Positions 34,771-46,699 of a stretch of 64,000 bases of DNA are shown here, piece after piece (position 1 is the first letter of the stretch; every line of letters begins with the position of its first letter). A program made the translations under genes and the position numbers. The notes under the pieces are model-generated. The model was not told the DNA's origin. It was given only the letters and a program-made list of their open reading frames with translations, and made no database searches. Source of the DNA: Boswellia sacra (lineage: Eukaryota > Streptophyta > Magnoliopsida > Sapindales > Burseraceae); contig SNVD02014120.1 of assembly GCA_013180625.2 (NCBI GenBank), forward strand, positions 26,307 to 90,306, read 5' to 3'.

Positions 34771-35412
34771 TTTAATAAATATAATATTATATATGCTTTT
34801 ATTAATTATAATATATATGCGAAAATATATTAAAATTTTTAAATTATTTTATAAATAAATATGTATATTTTCGTAATAAATATTAAGTTCAAATGAATTT
34901 GATTTTGATATTCAATTAAATTAAATTTTAAACATATAAGTTATACATAAAGTAAAAACTAATCATAGGTCTTATATATAATTATATAAAAAATAATTAA
35001 TATAAATTTTTTAAAAATAGTTAAATATTATAAATAAATACTATACTTATCTATTTTGATCACTTGTACGTGATAAAAACTACTACAATAATAATATCTA
35101 ACACCTTTATCTTACTTTTTAAAAACAAAATAATTTTTAAAAGTGATAATATCACAAACCTCTTCTTTATTTTGATAAAATATCATGGAGATAAGTCTTT
35201 TATTTTTTTATCTAAAAAGAGTCCATATATTTCGAGAAATTTATCGTAAACCTGTCTTCTGTCTTTTGTTACTTTTACTGATAATTGTGTTACTTTTACT
35301 ATTAAATCATTGTAAAGGAGTTAAATTTAAAGGGTTAGGTTAGTCATTTAACTATATAGTCAACAACAAATAAAGCCTCCAGTCAACAGTTAATTTATAA
35401 TGCAATTAATTT

Positions 35413-35680
35413 TTATTGTTTTGAATAAAAATCAATTGGCTTTGCGTCCTCCACCATGGCCGCTGGAAACTGCAAACAAATTGGCGACTTCACCACCAAG
35501 CCCAGCTGCATCCACCACCCAGCCCAGCTGCATCCACCACCCCTACCCCTACTTCCTCCACCGTCAACTATACCATTAAATAACAAAACTACCCTTTCTC
35601 GTTCGTTTCTTCCTCCCAAAATGTCAATTGTGCAATTGAAGGTTCTAGTAGTGTGATGAAATTGGCAATCTGTTTCTACC
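35413..35680. other. C-rich coding-like segment interrupted by Copia
   Basis: The plus strand reads MAAGNCKQIGDFTTKPSCIH then a proline-rich run (PAQLHPPPLPLLPPPSTIP). The target site CTACC at 35676-35680 continues at 41551. On the other side the minus strand has an S/P-rich ORF (41627-41881). Too little is left to name a gene; low-complexity translation could be chance. Confidence 0.3.
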
Positions 35681-35986
35681 TGTAAAGATAGCTCACTGTG
35701 TACAGCTAAAAGGATAATTAGTGTTACTAGACTTTGTTTCTAATCTAGTGTTTAGTTTGTTATTTAACCCTTTTTAACCAAGTTAGTTAAGGTAGTTAAT
35801 TCCTCTATTTTAGGAGATTCTAGTCTATGCCATGTGTCCTGGTTTCATTGGTTGATGTAATTATTTCCTTGTTAGCCAACATCTGGCAACTAGGTTGTAA
35901 CCTCTCCTTTGCTGCATATAAATAGAAGCTTATCCTCACAGCAGCTCTAAGCAATTGAGCAGTAAACTTTTTCAAAAAATTCAAGT
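35681..35986 (+). repeat. 5' LTR of the plus-strand Copia
   Basis: 306 bases, highly similar to 41236-41550. It starts TGTAAAGATAGC and ends TTCAAGT, directly before a primer-binding site (TGGAATCAGAGC, 35987-35998). It is preceded by CTACC, which recurs after the 3' LTR. Confidence 0.88.
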
Positions 35987-36016
35987 TGGAATCAGAGCAA
36001 CAAAAAGGCCAACGCC

Positions 36017-37635
36017 ATGTCTCCTGGGTCAACTAATAAGAGTATCACTAGCCATTTTTCTGGCTCTTCTTCTCGAGCAAGCCTCTTCAATGGAAGCTCA
36101 CCCTTTGGCAACTCATTAAGTCAATCTTTTCCCATCAAGCTGGATGAAGACAACTTTACAATCTGGAAAGCAATGGTTCTACCAACTCTTAGAGGATATA
36201 AATTAGAGGGATTTGTTCTCGGAACCAAGCCCTGCCCACCTAAGTTCATTACAATCTCGTCCACCTCTAAAGATGATACAAGCTCCCAGCTCCAACTCAA
36301 CCCTGAACATGATGAATGGATCTCAACTGACAGCCTGCTACTAGGCTGGTTGCTTGGTTCAGTCACAAATGAGGTTGCTGCTCAGGTAATAGGTCAAACT
36401 ACCTCCTCTCATCGTCTGTGGAAAGCATTAGAACAATTTTGTGGTGTCGAAAAAAAATCCAAAATCTCTAATCTTAGGTTTGACCTGCAAAATACTAGGA
36501 AAGGATCACTTAAAATGAGTGAATATCTTACAAACATAAAAAAGATTGCTGATAATCTGGCTGTTGCTGGCAGTCCAGTTGAGATGAATGACTTAGTCTC
36601 CTTTATTACATTAGGACTGGATGCTGACTACACTCCTATTATAGTTCAAATTCAGTCCAAAGATGAGATCTCCTGGTAGGAATTACAAGCAACTCTACTA
36701 AGCTTTGAAAATAGACTAGAAAGGCTCAACAATTTTGGCAATCTTAGTCTAAATCAAGCTTTTGCAAACATGGCTTTTGGAAAACAAAACCAGAACTCTC
36801 GGGATAATTACAAACAAAGTGGGAACAAAAACCATAATCAAGGTTTTGAAAGAGGTTCCAACAACAACACTTTAAAAGGGAGAGATGTAGGAAGGGTTGG
36901 TAGCTCCAAACCAATTTGCCAAATATGTGGCAAGATTGGACATCCTGCCTCGATCTGCTTCTATAGAACATATTTAAACTTTATGGGATCCTCAAATAAA
37001 GGAAGGAATAACAACAACAACAACAATAGGCAAGGATTTCAGAGAAATAACAACTCACAGCAGCAAGGTTTTTCTCAGCAAGGTTTTCCTTCACAGAACT
37101 TTCCTCAACAAGCATTTTATGCCACTCCCGAAACAATTGTTGATGAAGCTTGGTATGCAGACAGTGGAGCAACTAATCATGTGAAATCTGAGCCAAGCAT
37201 CCTCAACACCAAAAGTGAATATGGTGGCAAGAAATCTCTCGTTGTTGGTAATGGAAACAAACTGAGTATTTCACATATTGGACATTCACAATTGCCTGCA
37301 ACCCATTCTATTCAGAAACTGAAAAATATTCTATGTGTGCTTAGAATCACCAAGAACCTTTTAAGTGTGTCAAAACTTACACAAGATAATAGAGTCTTTG
37401 TTGAGTTTCATTCTAACTTCTACCTTGTGAAGAACAAACAAACTCACTAGGTGTTATTGCAGGGGAGAGTTAAAGAAGGCCTTTATCAAATTTGTCCAGG
37501 TATCAAGTCATCTAAAAGCCTGCCCAAAGCTCATAAAGGAAACAAAATCTCTAAGTGTCATGTTGTTGCGATCTCTTGTCATTAAAAGTCTTGTTTTCCA
37601 GCTAAGTCAGTGTCTTAAAAGTCAACTAGGCCTTG
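36017..37635 (+). pseudogene. Copia gag and protease, two in-frame stops
   Basis: One frame runs through. Gag begins MSPGSTNKSITSHFSGSSS and includes KLDEDNFTIWKAMVLPTLRG and HRLWKALEQFCGVEKKSKI. TAG at 36677-36679 interrupts it. The nucleocapsid has the knuckle CQICGKIGHPASIC and the N/Q-rich repeat region (about 37005-37110). The protease site is WYADSGATNHV. TAG at 37448-37450 interrupts it again. Confidence 0.88.
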
Positions 37636-37639
37636 CAAT

Positions 37640-39000
37640 TTGTCTGTTTCATTTTCAAAAATTTTGCCAGATGAAAATCAAGCCAATATCTGGCATAGAA
37701 AACTTGGACATCCATCTGTTAAAACTTTGAGTCAAGTCCTGAAAACTTGTAAGAAACCTTTTGAGATTAATGAAAGCTTGAATTTCTGTGATGCTTGTCA
37801 GTTGGGTAAATCACATGCACTACTAGGGATGGCAATCGTGTTCGCGGGTCGTGTTCGTGTCGTATCGAGCTGTGACACGATAAAGATTGACACGACATGA
37901 ACACGACCCGTTTATTATTCGTGTCACTAAGACTCAACACGAGCACGACACGATTATTAAACGGGTAACACAACACGACACGCATAATAAACGAGTCGTG
38001 CTCATGTTAGACACGAACACGACCTGTCTAACATGATTATAACCCGTTAACACGATTATAACACGTTAACACGATTATGACATGTTACAGAATTAAGTTT
38101 CTAATTTTTGTTAAATGATAAAAATATCCTAAGTTTTAAAATTTATTAGTTTTTAAAATTCTATTTTTATTTTAAAATTTGGATACATGTGTGGACTAAA
38201 ATGTCTAAAACTATAATATTAAGTTTAGTCTTTTTAAATTTAATGTTATTTTGTAATCGTGTCAATATTCGTGTTAATCGTGTTATTGTGTCAATCGTGT
38301 ATAATACGTATTCGTGTTATTCGTGTTACTCGTGTCATAAACGTGTTCGTGTCATAATCGTGCTCACGTGTTAAAGACTCTCAACTCGAACACGACACAG
38401 TTATTAAACGGGTTGACATCTCTAACACGAACACGAATATGCCAAAATCTAAACTCGCTTAGACCTGTGTCGTGTCAAGTCTTGTTCGTGTGTCGTGTCA
38501 AAAATTGCCACCCCTATGTATTACCTTTCAAAAATTCAACTAACAAAACTAAGCAAATTCTGGACTTAATCCATACAGACCTTTAGGGTCCAGCTTCTAT
38601 TGCATCTAGCTCAAGCTATAAATACTACATTAATTTTGTTGATGACTATAGCAGGTTAACTTGGATTTTTCCACTTAAGAGCAAATCAGAGGCCTTATCC
38701 ACCTTTAAACAATTTAAAGCCTTTGTTGAGAAAAAATTTGAGAGGCAAATTAAAAGCTTGCAATCAGATTGGGGAGGGGAATATAGAGCTTTTACTGAAT
38801 TTCTTAACCTTAATGGAATTGAAACTAGAGTTGCTTGTCCTTATACTCATGAGCAACAAGGCAAAGTAGAAAGAAAACACAGACATCTTGTTGAAATGGG
38901 ACTAACCTTGCTTGCTCAAGGAAGCTTGCCCTTAAAGTACTGGTGGGAAGCTTTCCACACTACAGTTTGGCTAACAGACTCCCTACTCCTGTGTTGAATG
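37640..39000 (+). pseudogene. Copia integrase, split by a hAT-like insertion
   Basis: GAG-pre-integrase reads IWHRKLGHPSVKTLSQVLKT and CDACQLGKSHAL. After the insert it continues PFKNSTNKTKQILDLIHTDL, stop (38584-38586, replacing an expected Trp), then the catalytic core: NFVDDYSRLTWIFPL, LQSDWGGEYRAF, and HEQQGKVERKHRHLVEM with its Glu. The frame before and after is consistent if the insert and one target copy are removed. A frameshift follows at about 38985. Confidence 0.88.
37824..38516. mobile_element. Nonautonomous hAT-like element, 693 bp
   Basis: The inverted ends are TAGGGATGGCAAT (left) and, reversed, TAGGGGTGGCAAT (right). It is flanked by 8-base direct repeats TGCACTAC (37816-37823) and TGTATTAC (38517-38524), which differ by two C/T changes; 8 bp is typical of hAT. 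The inside is made of many short 'cacgaacacgacac'-like units in both directions. No transposase is present. It splits the Copia integrase. Confidence 0.88.
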
Positions 39001-41235
39001 GAATGTCACCTTGGCAAAAAGTTTTCAATCAAATTCCAGATTATGACTCCTTAAAAACATTTGGATGTTCATGCTTTCCCTGCCTAAGGCCTTATCAAGA
39101 TCACAAATTCCAATTCCATTCCATCAAGTGTGTATTCTTGGGCTATAGTGATCACCATAAAGGTTTCAAGTACCTTAATCCAACTGGAAGAATTTACTTG
39201 TCTAGACATGTTGTCTTCAATGAGACAGAGTTCCCTTTCAAACTTGGCTTCCTCAAACTTAAAACTAATCAAAACTCACAACCCTCTGTCACTTACTCTT
39301 CTGGTTTTGTTAACAAATAGGCAGGCAAAGATGCTAGTTGCAAGGAACCTTAAATCATTGAGCACCCAAACAGATTATCTCCTCAAAACTCTCCTAATGC
39401 AGCAGCACAAAACCAAAACACTCCTTTATAAGAATCAAATGCCAATACAAACTGCAACCTCTCACCAGTTAGCTCACCAAATAGATCATCAAACATCTCT
39501 CCAAACAGATCACCAACTGAATTATCCAACAGACCAGAAAACACACAAAATGAAACTAACACAGATATGTCACCCCTCCCCATTGCACCTACAACTCCAT
39601 ATCATCCCATGATCACAAGATCAAAAAGAGGAATATTTAAATCCAAAGTCTATACCTTAGAGCAGTCTCATTCCACTAACAGTGAAAATACTGAACCTAG
39701 GTCAATTGGAGAATCCTTGAAGTTAGCATCTTGGAAAAAGGCCATGGATAAAGAATTTGAGGCCTTGGTAAGAAACAAGACATGGTCTTTAGTTCCTTAT
39801 TCTACTCATTTCAACCTGGTAGGAAACAAATGGGTTTACAAGCTGAAATTAAACAATGATGGAACCATACACAGACACAAAACCAGGTTGGTAGCCAAAG
39901 GCTTCCACCAAACTCCAGGGGTTGATTACATAGAAACCTACAGCCCTGTGGTGAAACCTCGAACAATAAGAGTGATTCTTACATTGGCAATAGCTAAAAA
40001 TTGGAAAGTGAGGCAGTTAGACACCAACAATGCCTTCCTAAATGGAAATCTGGAGGAATTAGTGTATATGGCACAACCTGAAGGCTATGTTGATCCTTCA
40101 AAACCATCACATGTATGCAAACTCCACAAAGCACTCTATGGACTTAAGCAGGCCCCATGAGCCTGGTTTGACAAGTTAAGAAACACACTTCTAAATTGGA
40201 GATTCATAAACTCCAAATCTGATTCTTCCCTATTTATTCTCAAGGAAAAGGAGACTTTAATCTTTGTCCTTGTTTATGTTGATGACATTATTGTAACAAG
40301 AAATAGCTCACAAATTGTGCAATGCCTTATCTCGGAGCTAAACAAAATCTATGCTCTCAAAGACCTTGGGGAATTGCATTTTTTTCTTGGCATAGAAGTA
40401 AGAAAAGATGCTAATGGAATGTACCTAAACCAGTCCAAATATGTATCTGACTTGTTGCAGAAGCTCAAACTTGAACACTTGAAACCTTGCTTCACTCCTG
40501 CTGTGATCAACAAAAAGGAATCCTCAGAAACCTTAGAACCTTTTTCAGACCACACTCTTTACATGAGCACTATAGGGGCCCTATAATACCTCACTTACAT
40601 AAGGCCTGACTTAGCCTATGGTGTCAATAAGCTTGGTCAATCCCTCCAAGCTCCTAAAACAGTACACTAGCAAGGTGTAAAGAGGATTCTAAGATACCTT
40701 CAAAACACAAAATTCTTTGGCCTTCACATCAAACCATGTGATAGCATAAACATCACTGGATTTTCTGATACAGATTGAGCCTACAATATAGAGGACAAAA
40801 AATCCATTAAAGGCTATTGCATCTTATTGGGTGACACTCTTGCATCATGGCAATCAAAAAAGCAGTCTGTGGTTTCAAGATCAAGTACAGAATCAGAAAA
40901 TCGAGCCCTTGCTCATGCTGCTGCTGAAATAACCTGGTTATAATCTCTCCTTTCTGAACTTCATCGTCAACCTTCTTAATGTCCAATTGCTTGGTGTGAC
41001 AATATCAGTGCTGGTGCCTTAGCTTCTAACCCAGTGTATCACGCAAGAACCAAACACATAGAAATTGACATTCACTATATGTGTGACAGAGTACTTCAAA
41101 AGCTTCTGAATGTATGTTATGTCCCTTCATGTGACCAAGTTGCTGATTGCCTCACCAAACCATTGACATCACCACAATTTCAGAATTTCAGAAGCAAACT
41201 TAGAGTCATCGAGCTGCCCTCCAGTTTGAGAGGGA
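38943..41235 (+). pseudogene. Copia integrase end, RT and RNase H with stops
   Basis: After the frameshift the frame reads RLPTPVLNGMSPWQKVF, then a variable linker, then RT: SWKKAMDKEFEALVRNKTWS, WVYKLKLNNDGTIHRHKTRL, RQLDTNNAFLNG, and YVDD in LVYVDDIIVT (about 40265-40295). Stops: TGA 40158 (KQAP-stop-AWF), TAA 40584 and others. RNase H shows SSTESENRALAHAAAEITWL, and 41034-41264 gives YHARTKHIEIDIHY. A purine tract precedes the 3' LTR. Confidence 0.88.
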
Positions 41236-41550
41236 TGGAAAGACAGCTCACTGTGTACAGCTAGAAGGATAATTAGTGTTGCTAGACTTTGTTTCTAATC
41301 AAGTGTTTAGTTTGTTATTTAACCATTTTTAACCAAATTAATTAAGGTAGTTAATTCCTCTGTTTTAGGACATTCTAGTCAATGCCATGTGTCCTGATTT
41401 CATTGGTTGATGTAATTATTTCCTTGTTAGCCAACACCTGACAACTAGGTTGTAGCCTCTTCTTTGCTGCATATAAACAGAAGTTTATCTTCACAGCAGC
41501 TCTAAGCAGCTGAGTGAGCTAAGCAGTAAACTTTTTTAGAAAATTCAAGT
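41236..41550 (+). repeat. 3' LTR of the plus-strand Copia
   Basis: 315 bases, close match to 35681-35986, with a short extra segment near 41510-41525 ('gagctaagcagc'-like). Ends TTCAAGT then CTACC. Confidence 0.88.
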
Positions 41551-42725
41551 CTACCCAGTTGAAGAATTCAAGGGTGCTTTTCCAATCATTAGCATAGCAA
41601 GATAGATTTCGTGAACTGTTGTTTGATCAAAATTTTGGGGATTTGGGTTTTGGAAGTGAAAATATGAATTGTAAAAGAGGAGATTTTGGGAGACTGGGAA
41701 GGTCAGAAGATTGAGACTGGGATTTAGGAGCTGTCAAAAGGAGATTTTGAGCAAAAGGTGAAGAATTTGAAGGGTTTGGCTTGGTGGGCTGCTCTTCAAT
41801 TATAGGTGAAAGTGATGGTTGCATGGTGTCCTCTACAACTAGAGCTTGTGGGGTTAATGATGACAAGTGCAGAGCAGCCAAAGTGGCCTTCGATGATAGT
41901 TTCTTATGTTCAAATTTTTTTTGATGATGAGTTTTTGTCCAGGAAGTGTTTCTGATTTTTTTTTCAGCAGTTGTTGATTTATGATAAACAAAATTTATTT
42001 TCTTTTGGCATTGTTTTGAATGTTAAATTTTGGTTTTCCTTGAATGTCTAATTTGTTTCAACATTTTTGCTTTATATTATTATCGGCAAATACTGGGTTG
42101 TTTTTTGTATATTTTGGTGATAAATTGCCTAGTAGGTTTGGTGATGAATCACCATAGGCACCACCTCGGAGGGAGAAGAAGTTTCTGGGTTTGTTTTTGG
42201 GTTTTATCGGTGACAGGTTTTGCAAGGAAAAAAAAGAAATGCAGAGGGGAGAAAGAAGGAGAGAAACAGTGGGGGTGGCGAGAGAAGAAAAAAAGATATT
42301 AGAAATTTATTATTTTATTAAGTTTAAATTATTTATCATTAATTAATTTTATTTTTAAAGATGTTTTGATAATTACAGAAGAACGGGATGGCAAAGTGAT
42401 ACCGACTAACAACAAAAGTAATAGAAGAGAGACCTATATATAGTTTCTCAAAATAGAGGAATTCTTAAATAAAAAAGTAAAAGACCTATCTTTATAATAT
42501 TTTATTTAAAGATAGAAGAGATATTTGATATTATCCTACTTTTAAAAGTGGATTTACCAAACACCTTTTTACTTTTTTTTTTAAACTGATTTTTTTCTGC
42601 AACAAAACAAAAGTTACTTGTACTTTTCATGAATAAGATCAAATCCATTATACATACATAAATCATAGACATATAAATTAATTTCAGAAAATTTTTAGTC
42701 ACAAGTATAATAATTTGTTCAGACT

Positions 42726-43754
42726 CTAGACCGACTGATACATTTGCCTGAGTTGTTTTGTCACTTCAATCATTGTTGGCCTATCTTCTCCCCAACTCGA
42801 AAGACATTTAAAGGCCAGCTCTGCAAATGCTTGCAATATTTGCTGCACACTTTCAGAATACATCCCATTTCCAACGATGATTGGATCTACTATCTCAGTC
42901 AACTTATTATTTTCAACACATTTCCCCACCTCTTCCCATAAAAAACATTCATCTCCATTTTCAAGGAGAAAATATTGATTTATCCTCCGTCCAGTCAAAA
43001 GCTCAAGAAGTAATGCACCAAAACTATAAACATCACACTTCTCATTGCAATCACCTGTAGTTAAGTACTCTGGTGCTACAAATCCACTTGTTCCAATCAC
43101 GTCACTGTTTATGTGAGTTTTACCCTCTGGGATGCTCACACATAGAGATAAATCAAACAGTTTCGCAACATACTTTTCATGAAATACAATGCCCGATGGT
43201 TTGACATCTCTAAATACAATAGGCCTAGGGAATCCAATATGCAGATTTGCAACCCCATGAGCTATCTCCATAGCAATTTTTAACCTATGTTTCAATGATA
43301 GAGGCTCAAAATTGGGTTGAAGAGGATGGTGAATATGATTAGCAAGAGTTCCATATCCAACAGATTCAAAAACTAGAATAGGAATTTTAGTCTCTAAGCA
43401 GCATCCTAGCAACTTCAATATATTTTTGTGGCTCATTTGTGATGAGAACACAATATTAGTAAAACAATACTGGTCTGCATTCAATCTTTCTTCAAACTTC
43501 ATAACAGAAATCTGGCGATCCTGCACAAAACCATTGTATAATTTATATAATAAATCATCTGTTATGACATTCCCGATGTAGTAGTTGTTTGTTGCTGCCT
43601 TGAGCTCCTCTGCAGTGAAGCTCCGAATAGGATTAGATTTACCTTTACAAGATGCAACCATCTTTTCTAGTAAACTTTTGCCATTCTGCATCATAAAATT
43701 CTTCTTATCTGTCTTAATTGCCAAAGACTTGCAACTTCTCAAACAAGAATCCAT
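42726..43754 (-). CDS. ZED1-related (ZRK) receptor-like pseudokinase
   Basis: Intact 342-aa protein from ATG 43752-43754. The N-terminal extension is Cys-rich (MDSCLRSCKS). NGKSLLEKMVASCKGKSNPI and FTAEELKAATNNY follow. Lys86 is the beta-3 lysine (SVMKFEE). SSQMSHKNILKLLGCCLET is at 104-122. HRD is replaced by FRD at 181-183 (FRDVKPSGIVF) and DFG by DLS at 201-203. APE is at 227-229, [15 protein letters not shown] at 241-255, EDRPTMIEV at 323-331. With the glycine loop, HRD His and DFG Gly gone, it should be catalytically weak or dead. The inferred role is ZAR1-type NLR adaptor or decoy. It is the source-like relative of fragments at 24.9 and 29.4 kb. Confidence 0.92.
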   Translation of the reverse strand: MDSCLRSCKSLAIKTDKKNFMMQNGKSLLEKMVASCKGKSNPIRSFTAEELKAATNNYYIGNVITDDLLYKLYNGFVQDRQISVMKFEERLNADQYCFTNIVFSSQMSHKNILKLLGCCLETKIPILVFESVGYGTLANHIHHPLQPNFEPLSLKHRLKIAMEIAHGVANLHIGFPRPIVFRDVKPSGIVFHEKYVAKLFDLSLCVSIPEGKTHINSDVIGTSGFVAPEYLTTGDCNEKCDVYSFGALLLELLTGRRINQYFLLENGDECFLWEEVGKCVENNKLTEIVDPIIVGNGMYSESVQQILQAFAELAFKCLSSWGEDRPTMIEVTKQLRQMYQSV

Positions 43755-43759
43755 CTAAC

Positions 43760-44818
43760 CTATCCACAATCCAATGAAATTAATGCTTTCACTTTTTATA
43801 TGCAGCAACAGTAAGTATTGTTATAAGCATTAAAGAATACTTGTTCATCCATACATACAGAACAAGTTGTATAATTTTCAAATATTTTATATGTTAATAA
43901 CGAAAATTTGTTTTCTCCAAGATCATGCACTGCTAGACACTTATGTACATGCTAAAATAAGAAGAGGCTGGCGACAAGCCCGTAGTTCTGAATGGCCAAA
44001 TGAGATATTAAGATTGGAAAAAACACAAGAGCTAAGAAGCAAGAAGCTTGTGCTAGAACTCTGCAATTGGCAAGAGAAGCAGAATCAAGAACATGATTAA
44101 CCTCAAGCACGGTTTCTTGCTCCTGTGGAAGTCTTCAGTGTTGAATAATAATTATTCAAATCACAGTGATGTTACAAGTTGCCCACCATGGTTCAGTATC
44201 CTTTGTTTTAAGATTTAACAATTGTCAGGAAAAGATGCAAAGGTTTGCATATGACTTCAAAAGGCCATTGGTATAAGGCTTGACATTAGACAGGGTTTTA
44301 AGTTCTGGAAGCTTACTATGCTGAGTTTTGCTCTCAAAAACGTTTGGATGACTTTGATCAGGTGGCTAGTGCTGATTACCCAAAAAGTTATTGTAATCAA
44401 ATTGAATCATGACAATAATCTCTTCCTCTTTTTGAACATAACTACAGTGCTCAATAAATCATAAAAACAACAAATTGCTGGTCATTGGATGCACGTATAG
44501 AATATGGGATATTCAGAAATGGGCACGATTATTTCCAAACGGCTACTAAACCTTTTTCTCCCCAATTTGACTCTATCCAAAGGTTTGAGGCATTGATTTT
44601 GTTTCAGTTATAAGATATTAAAATGGTTTGTTTAAACATACGGGTTTGTAGTATATTTATGGATGTTTATCTGTAGCCTCACTCGTATTACGAATATTAA
44701 CTGTAATTGTTGTTGTTATATACCCAAAAAAAGATGTGAAACAGTTAGAAAATAAGAAGAGGAAAGACTCATAAACAAAGGAAACTAAACCACCTTCCCT
44801 AAAATTACAAGAAATCAG
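43760..44818. other. Intergenic; exon-like fragment and duplicated flank
   Basis: On the plus strand 43918-44100 an acceptor-like AG is followed by HALLDTYVHAKIRRGWRQAR, SSEWPNEILRLEKTQELRSK and a stop. It looks like the last exon of some gene, family not recognised. Bases about 44180-44640 match about 48270-48600, part of the duplicated ZRK/cullin unit. Confidence 0.4.
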
Positions 44819-44968
44819 CTAACTGCATCGATACATTTGCCTGGCTGTTTTGCTATATCAATCATTATTGGTATTTCCTCTGGTAATACAGAGGCACATT
44901 TAAAGGCAAGCTCTGTAAAAGCTCGCAATAGTTGCTCTTTTATAGTAAATAATCCATCTCCCATATTT
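44819..44968 (-). pseudogene. ZRK C-terminal fragment
   Basis: It matches the last ~45 codons of the 48.8-kb gene (FTELAFKC, EQRPTMIDVAKQLRQMYRC), read on the minus strand and ending at TAG 44819-44821. Small indels are present (for example in KQL, where bases are missing). Beyond 44968 unrelated AT-rich DNA replaces the rest of the gene. Confidence 0.8.
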
Positions 44969-44969
44969 G

Positions 44970-46690
44970 ATTTGTGGTACCTAAACACCTATTATGACTA
45001 AGAAATAGAAGAATTAGAAGTTCAATCTAATCCAAATCCAAACTTAATTAGAAATAATAAAACAAATAATAGAAAAAAATATCTCTTATAAAAATAACTT
45101 CAATTAGAATTCTTTCAACGGCTCTCTATCTCTAATTACCAAACCCCCACAAATCAAACAAAAAGTTGTAATTTTTCCTACATCACAAAGATAGCAATAA
45201 AAGTAATTAATTAAATTTATATGCAGACAAACCAGAAAATTAAAAAAATAAATAAATAAAAGAAGACTTACCACGAGGATATGCCAGCTGATGGCCAATG
45301 CGGTACCAGGATGGACAAAAAGTTATGTCACTGAGGCGAAAAACTTGAGAGAGAGCTCTCCTCTCCCGCAGAACGAACATAGGAAGAACTCGTTTCTTCT
45401 CATAAGTGTGGAAGTCTTCTCTTTGAATTGTTCAAGTAGTTAGTCTAAAGTCAAGAAATGGTAATTATCCTATTAAGAAATTACCCACACCAAAATTAGG
45501 AAGTTCCGTTTGTTTTGAAGACGAGGCGAGTTGGCAACGCAGAGAAGTCACCCAGTTGAGGGTTTCTCACCAAGTTGTTTTTAAATAAAAGACTAGAACC
45601 TCGAGAGTCAGAGAAGTGTTGTTGGCAGCCGACGTCTAGCAAGACACAATAAATTTTTACGTTGTGTTTGTTTTATATTTTTTAAAAATAGTTTCTAATA
45701 TATTTAAATTAATATTAATTATATATTATTTTTAAATTTAAAAAATTTTAAAAACAATCATATATTTTTACTAAATTTTGAAAATAAAAATTTTTAATGT
45801 ACAAACAAACGCACCCTTTATCATTAAAGTCCCAAATTAAAATATATAAGATCTCAAATTTTTGTTTAAATTCTTAATACCCAAAAAACCTATATTGCAT
45901 TATTAAAACGCTAAAAAATTCAGATAAAACTCCAAATATTTTGATTAGATCCTTAAATACACACATTTTATTTAAAGACACAATTAATATGAAATATTCT
46001 TTTTTCAAAGATTTATATATATAATCTATTTTATTTTCTTAAATATCATTTCTTGTTTTTCATGTGAATTCAAGTTTAATAAAAATAGAAAATTAATTTT
46101 TTCTTAAATATCTATAATTAATTCTATTAGAAATCAATTACAATTACAATTAAATTATAGTATCTTATTTTCAAATTTGTATAAAATGTATTTTCAAATT
46201 ATGATTGATGTGTATTATTAGAAAAATTAAACATTAATATATAAGTTAAAGCTCTTAACTTTATATGCATTCTTTTTTTATGTTATAAACTTATCTTTTT
46301 AACTCAATAAAATATATCAAAACTATCTCATTCTATCAAGATTAATGACCAAAATAGTACATTATCTCATTATAATTTCGGTTTCTATAATTATCTACTT
46401 TAATAATTTTTATTTATCAATTTTATTTTATTTTTAGGCATATCTATTAGAAAATATGAATTTAGATATGAAAAAGTTATGCAAATATTTAGAAAAATTG
46501 GTTAAATACTAAAACAAAACCTCTTCATAAACATGTAAAAAAATAATAAAAGTATACCAACAAAAATTTAATAATTGAATAAACAATACTAATAAAATTA
46601 TGATGAAATTTTAAATAAAAATTAAAATTTTAATAAAATTTATATAATTTTTTATATTAAATTATAAAAAAAACCTTTCCTTTTGCCTTA
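44970..46690. other. AT-rich block replacing a ZRK body
   Basis: Very AT-rich. It stands where the duplicate would hold about 900 bases of ZRK coding sequence. It contains a MITE (45661-45822). No gene is seen. Confidence 0.5.
45661..45822. mobile_element. Small MITE related to 50876-51050
   Basis: It begins GTTGTGTTTGTTT and ends ACAAACAAACGCACCC, with an AT-rich core ('atttaaattaatatt') that aligns in the same direction with the MITE at 50876-51050. Confidence 0.5.
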
Positions 46691-46699
46691 GCCCCAAAT

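Larger units (their letters stand above)
35681..41550 (+). mobile_element. Copia LTR retrotransposon with CTACC TSD
   Basis: 5.87 kb with two LTRs and a 5-base duplication CTACC (35676-35680 and 41551-41555). Internal order is gag, zinc knuckle/protease, GAG-pre-integrase, integrase, RT, RNase H. A 693-base hAT-like element sits in the integrase region. One frameshift (about 38985) and about nine in-frame stops disable it. The stops look like C-to-T or G-to-A changes. The LTRs differ by few substitutions and a 9-base insertion, so the copy is fairly young. Confidence 0.93.
35121..42565. mobile_element. Long-TIR, Mutator-like element split by a Copia insertion
   Basis: Sequence at about 35125-35275 ('tttttaaaagtgataatatc', 'taagtcttttatttttttat', 'cttttgttactttta') matches the reverse complement of about 42400-42560 over roughly 150 bases. 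Inside lie two non-retrotransposon pieces (35290-35680 and 41551-42390) that were one stretch before the Copia at 35681-41550 inserted. The inner part is richer in C and P-like codons than its surroundings. A captured-gene (Pack-MULE) structure is possible. Target duplication is not found. Confidence 0.4.
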
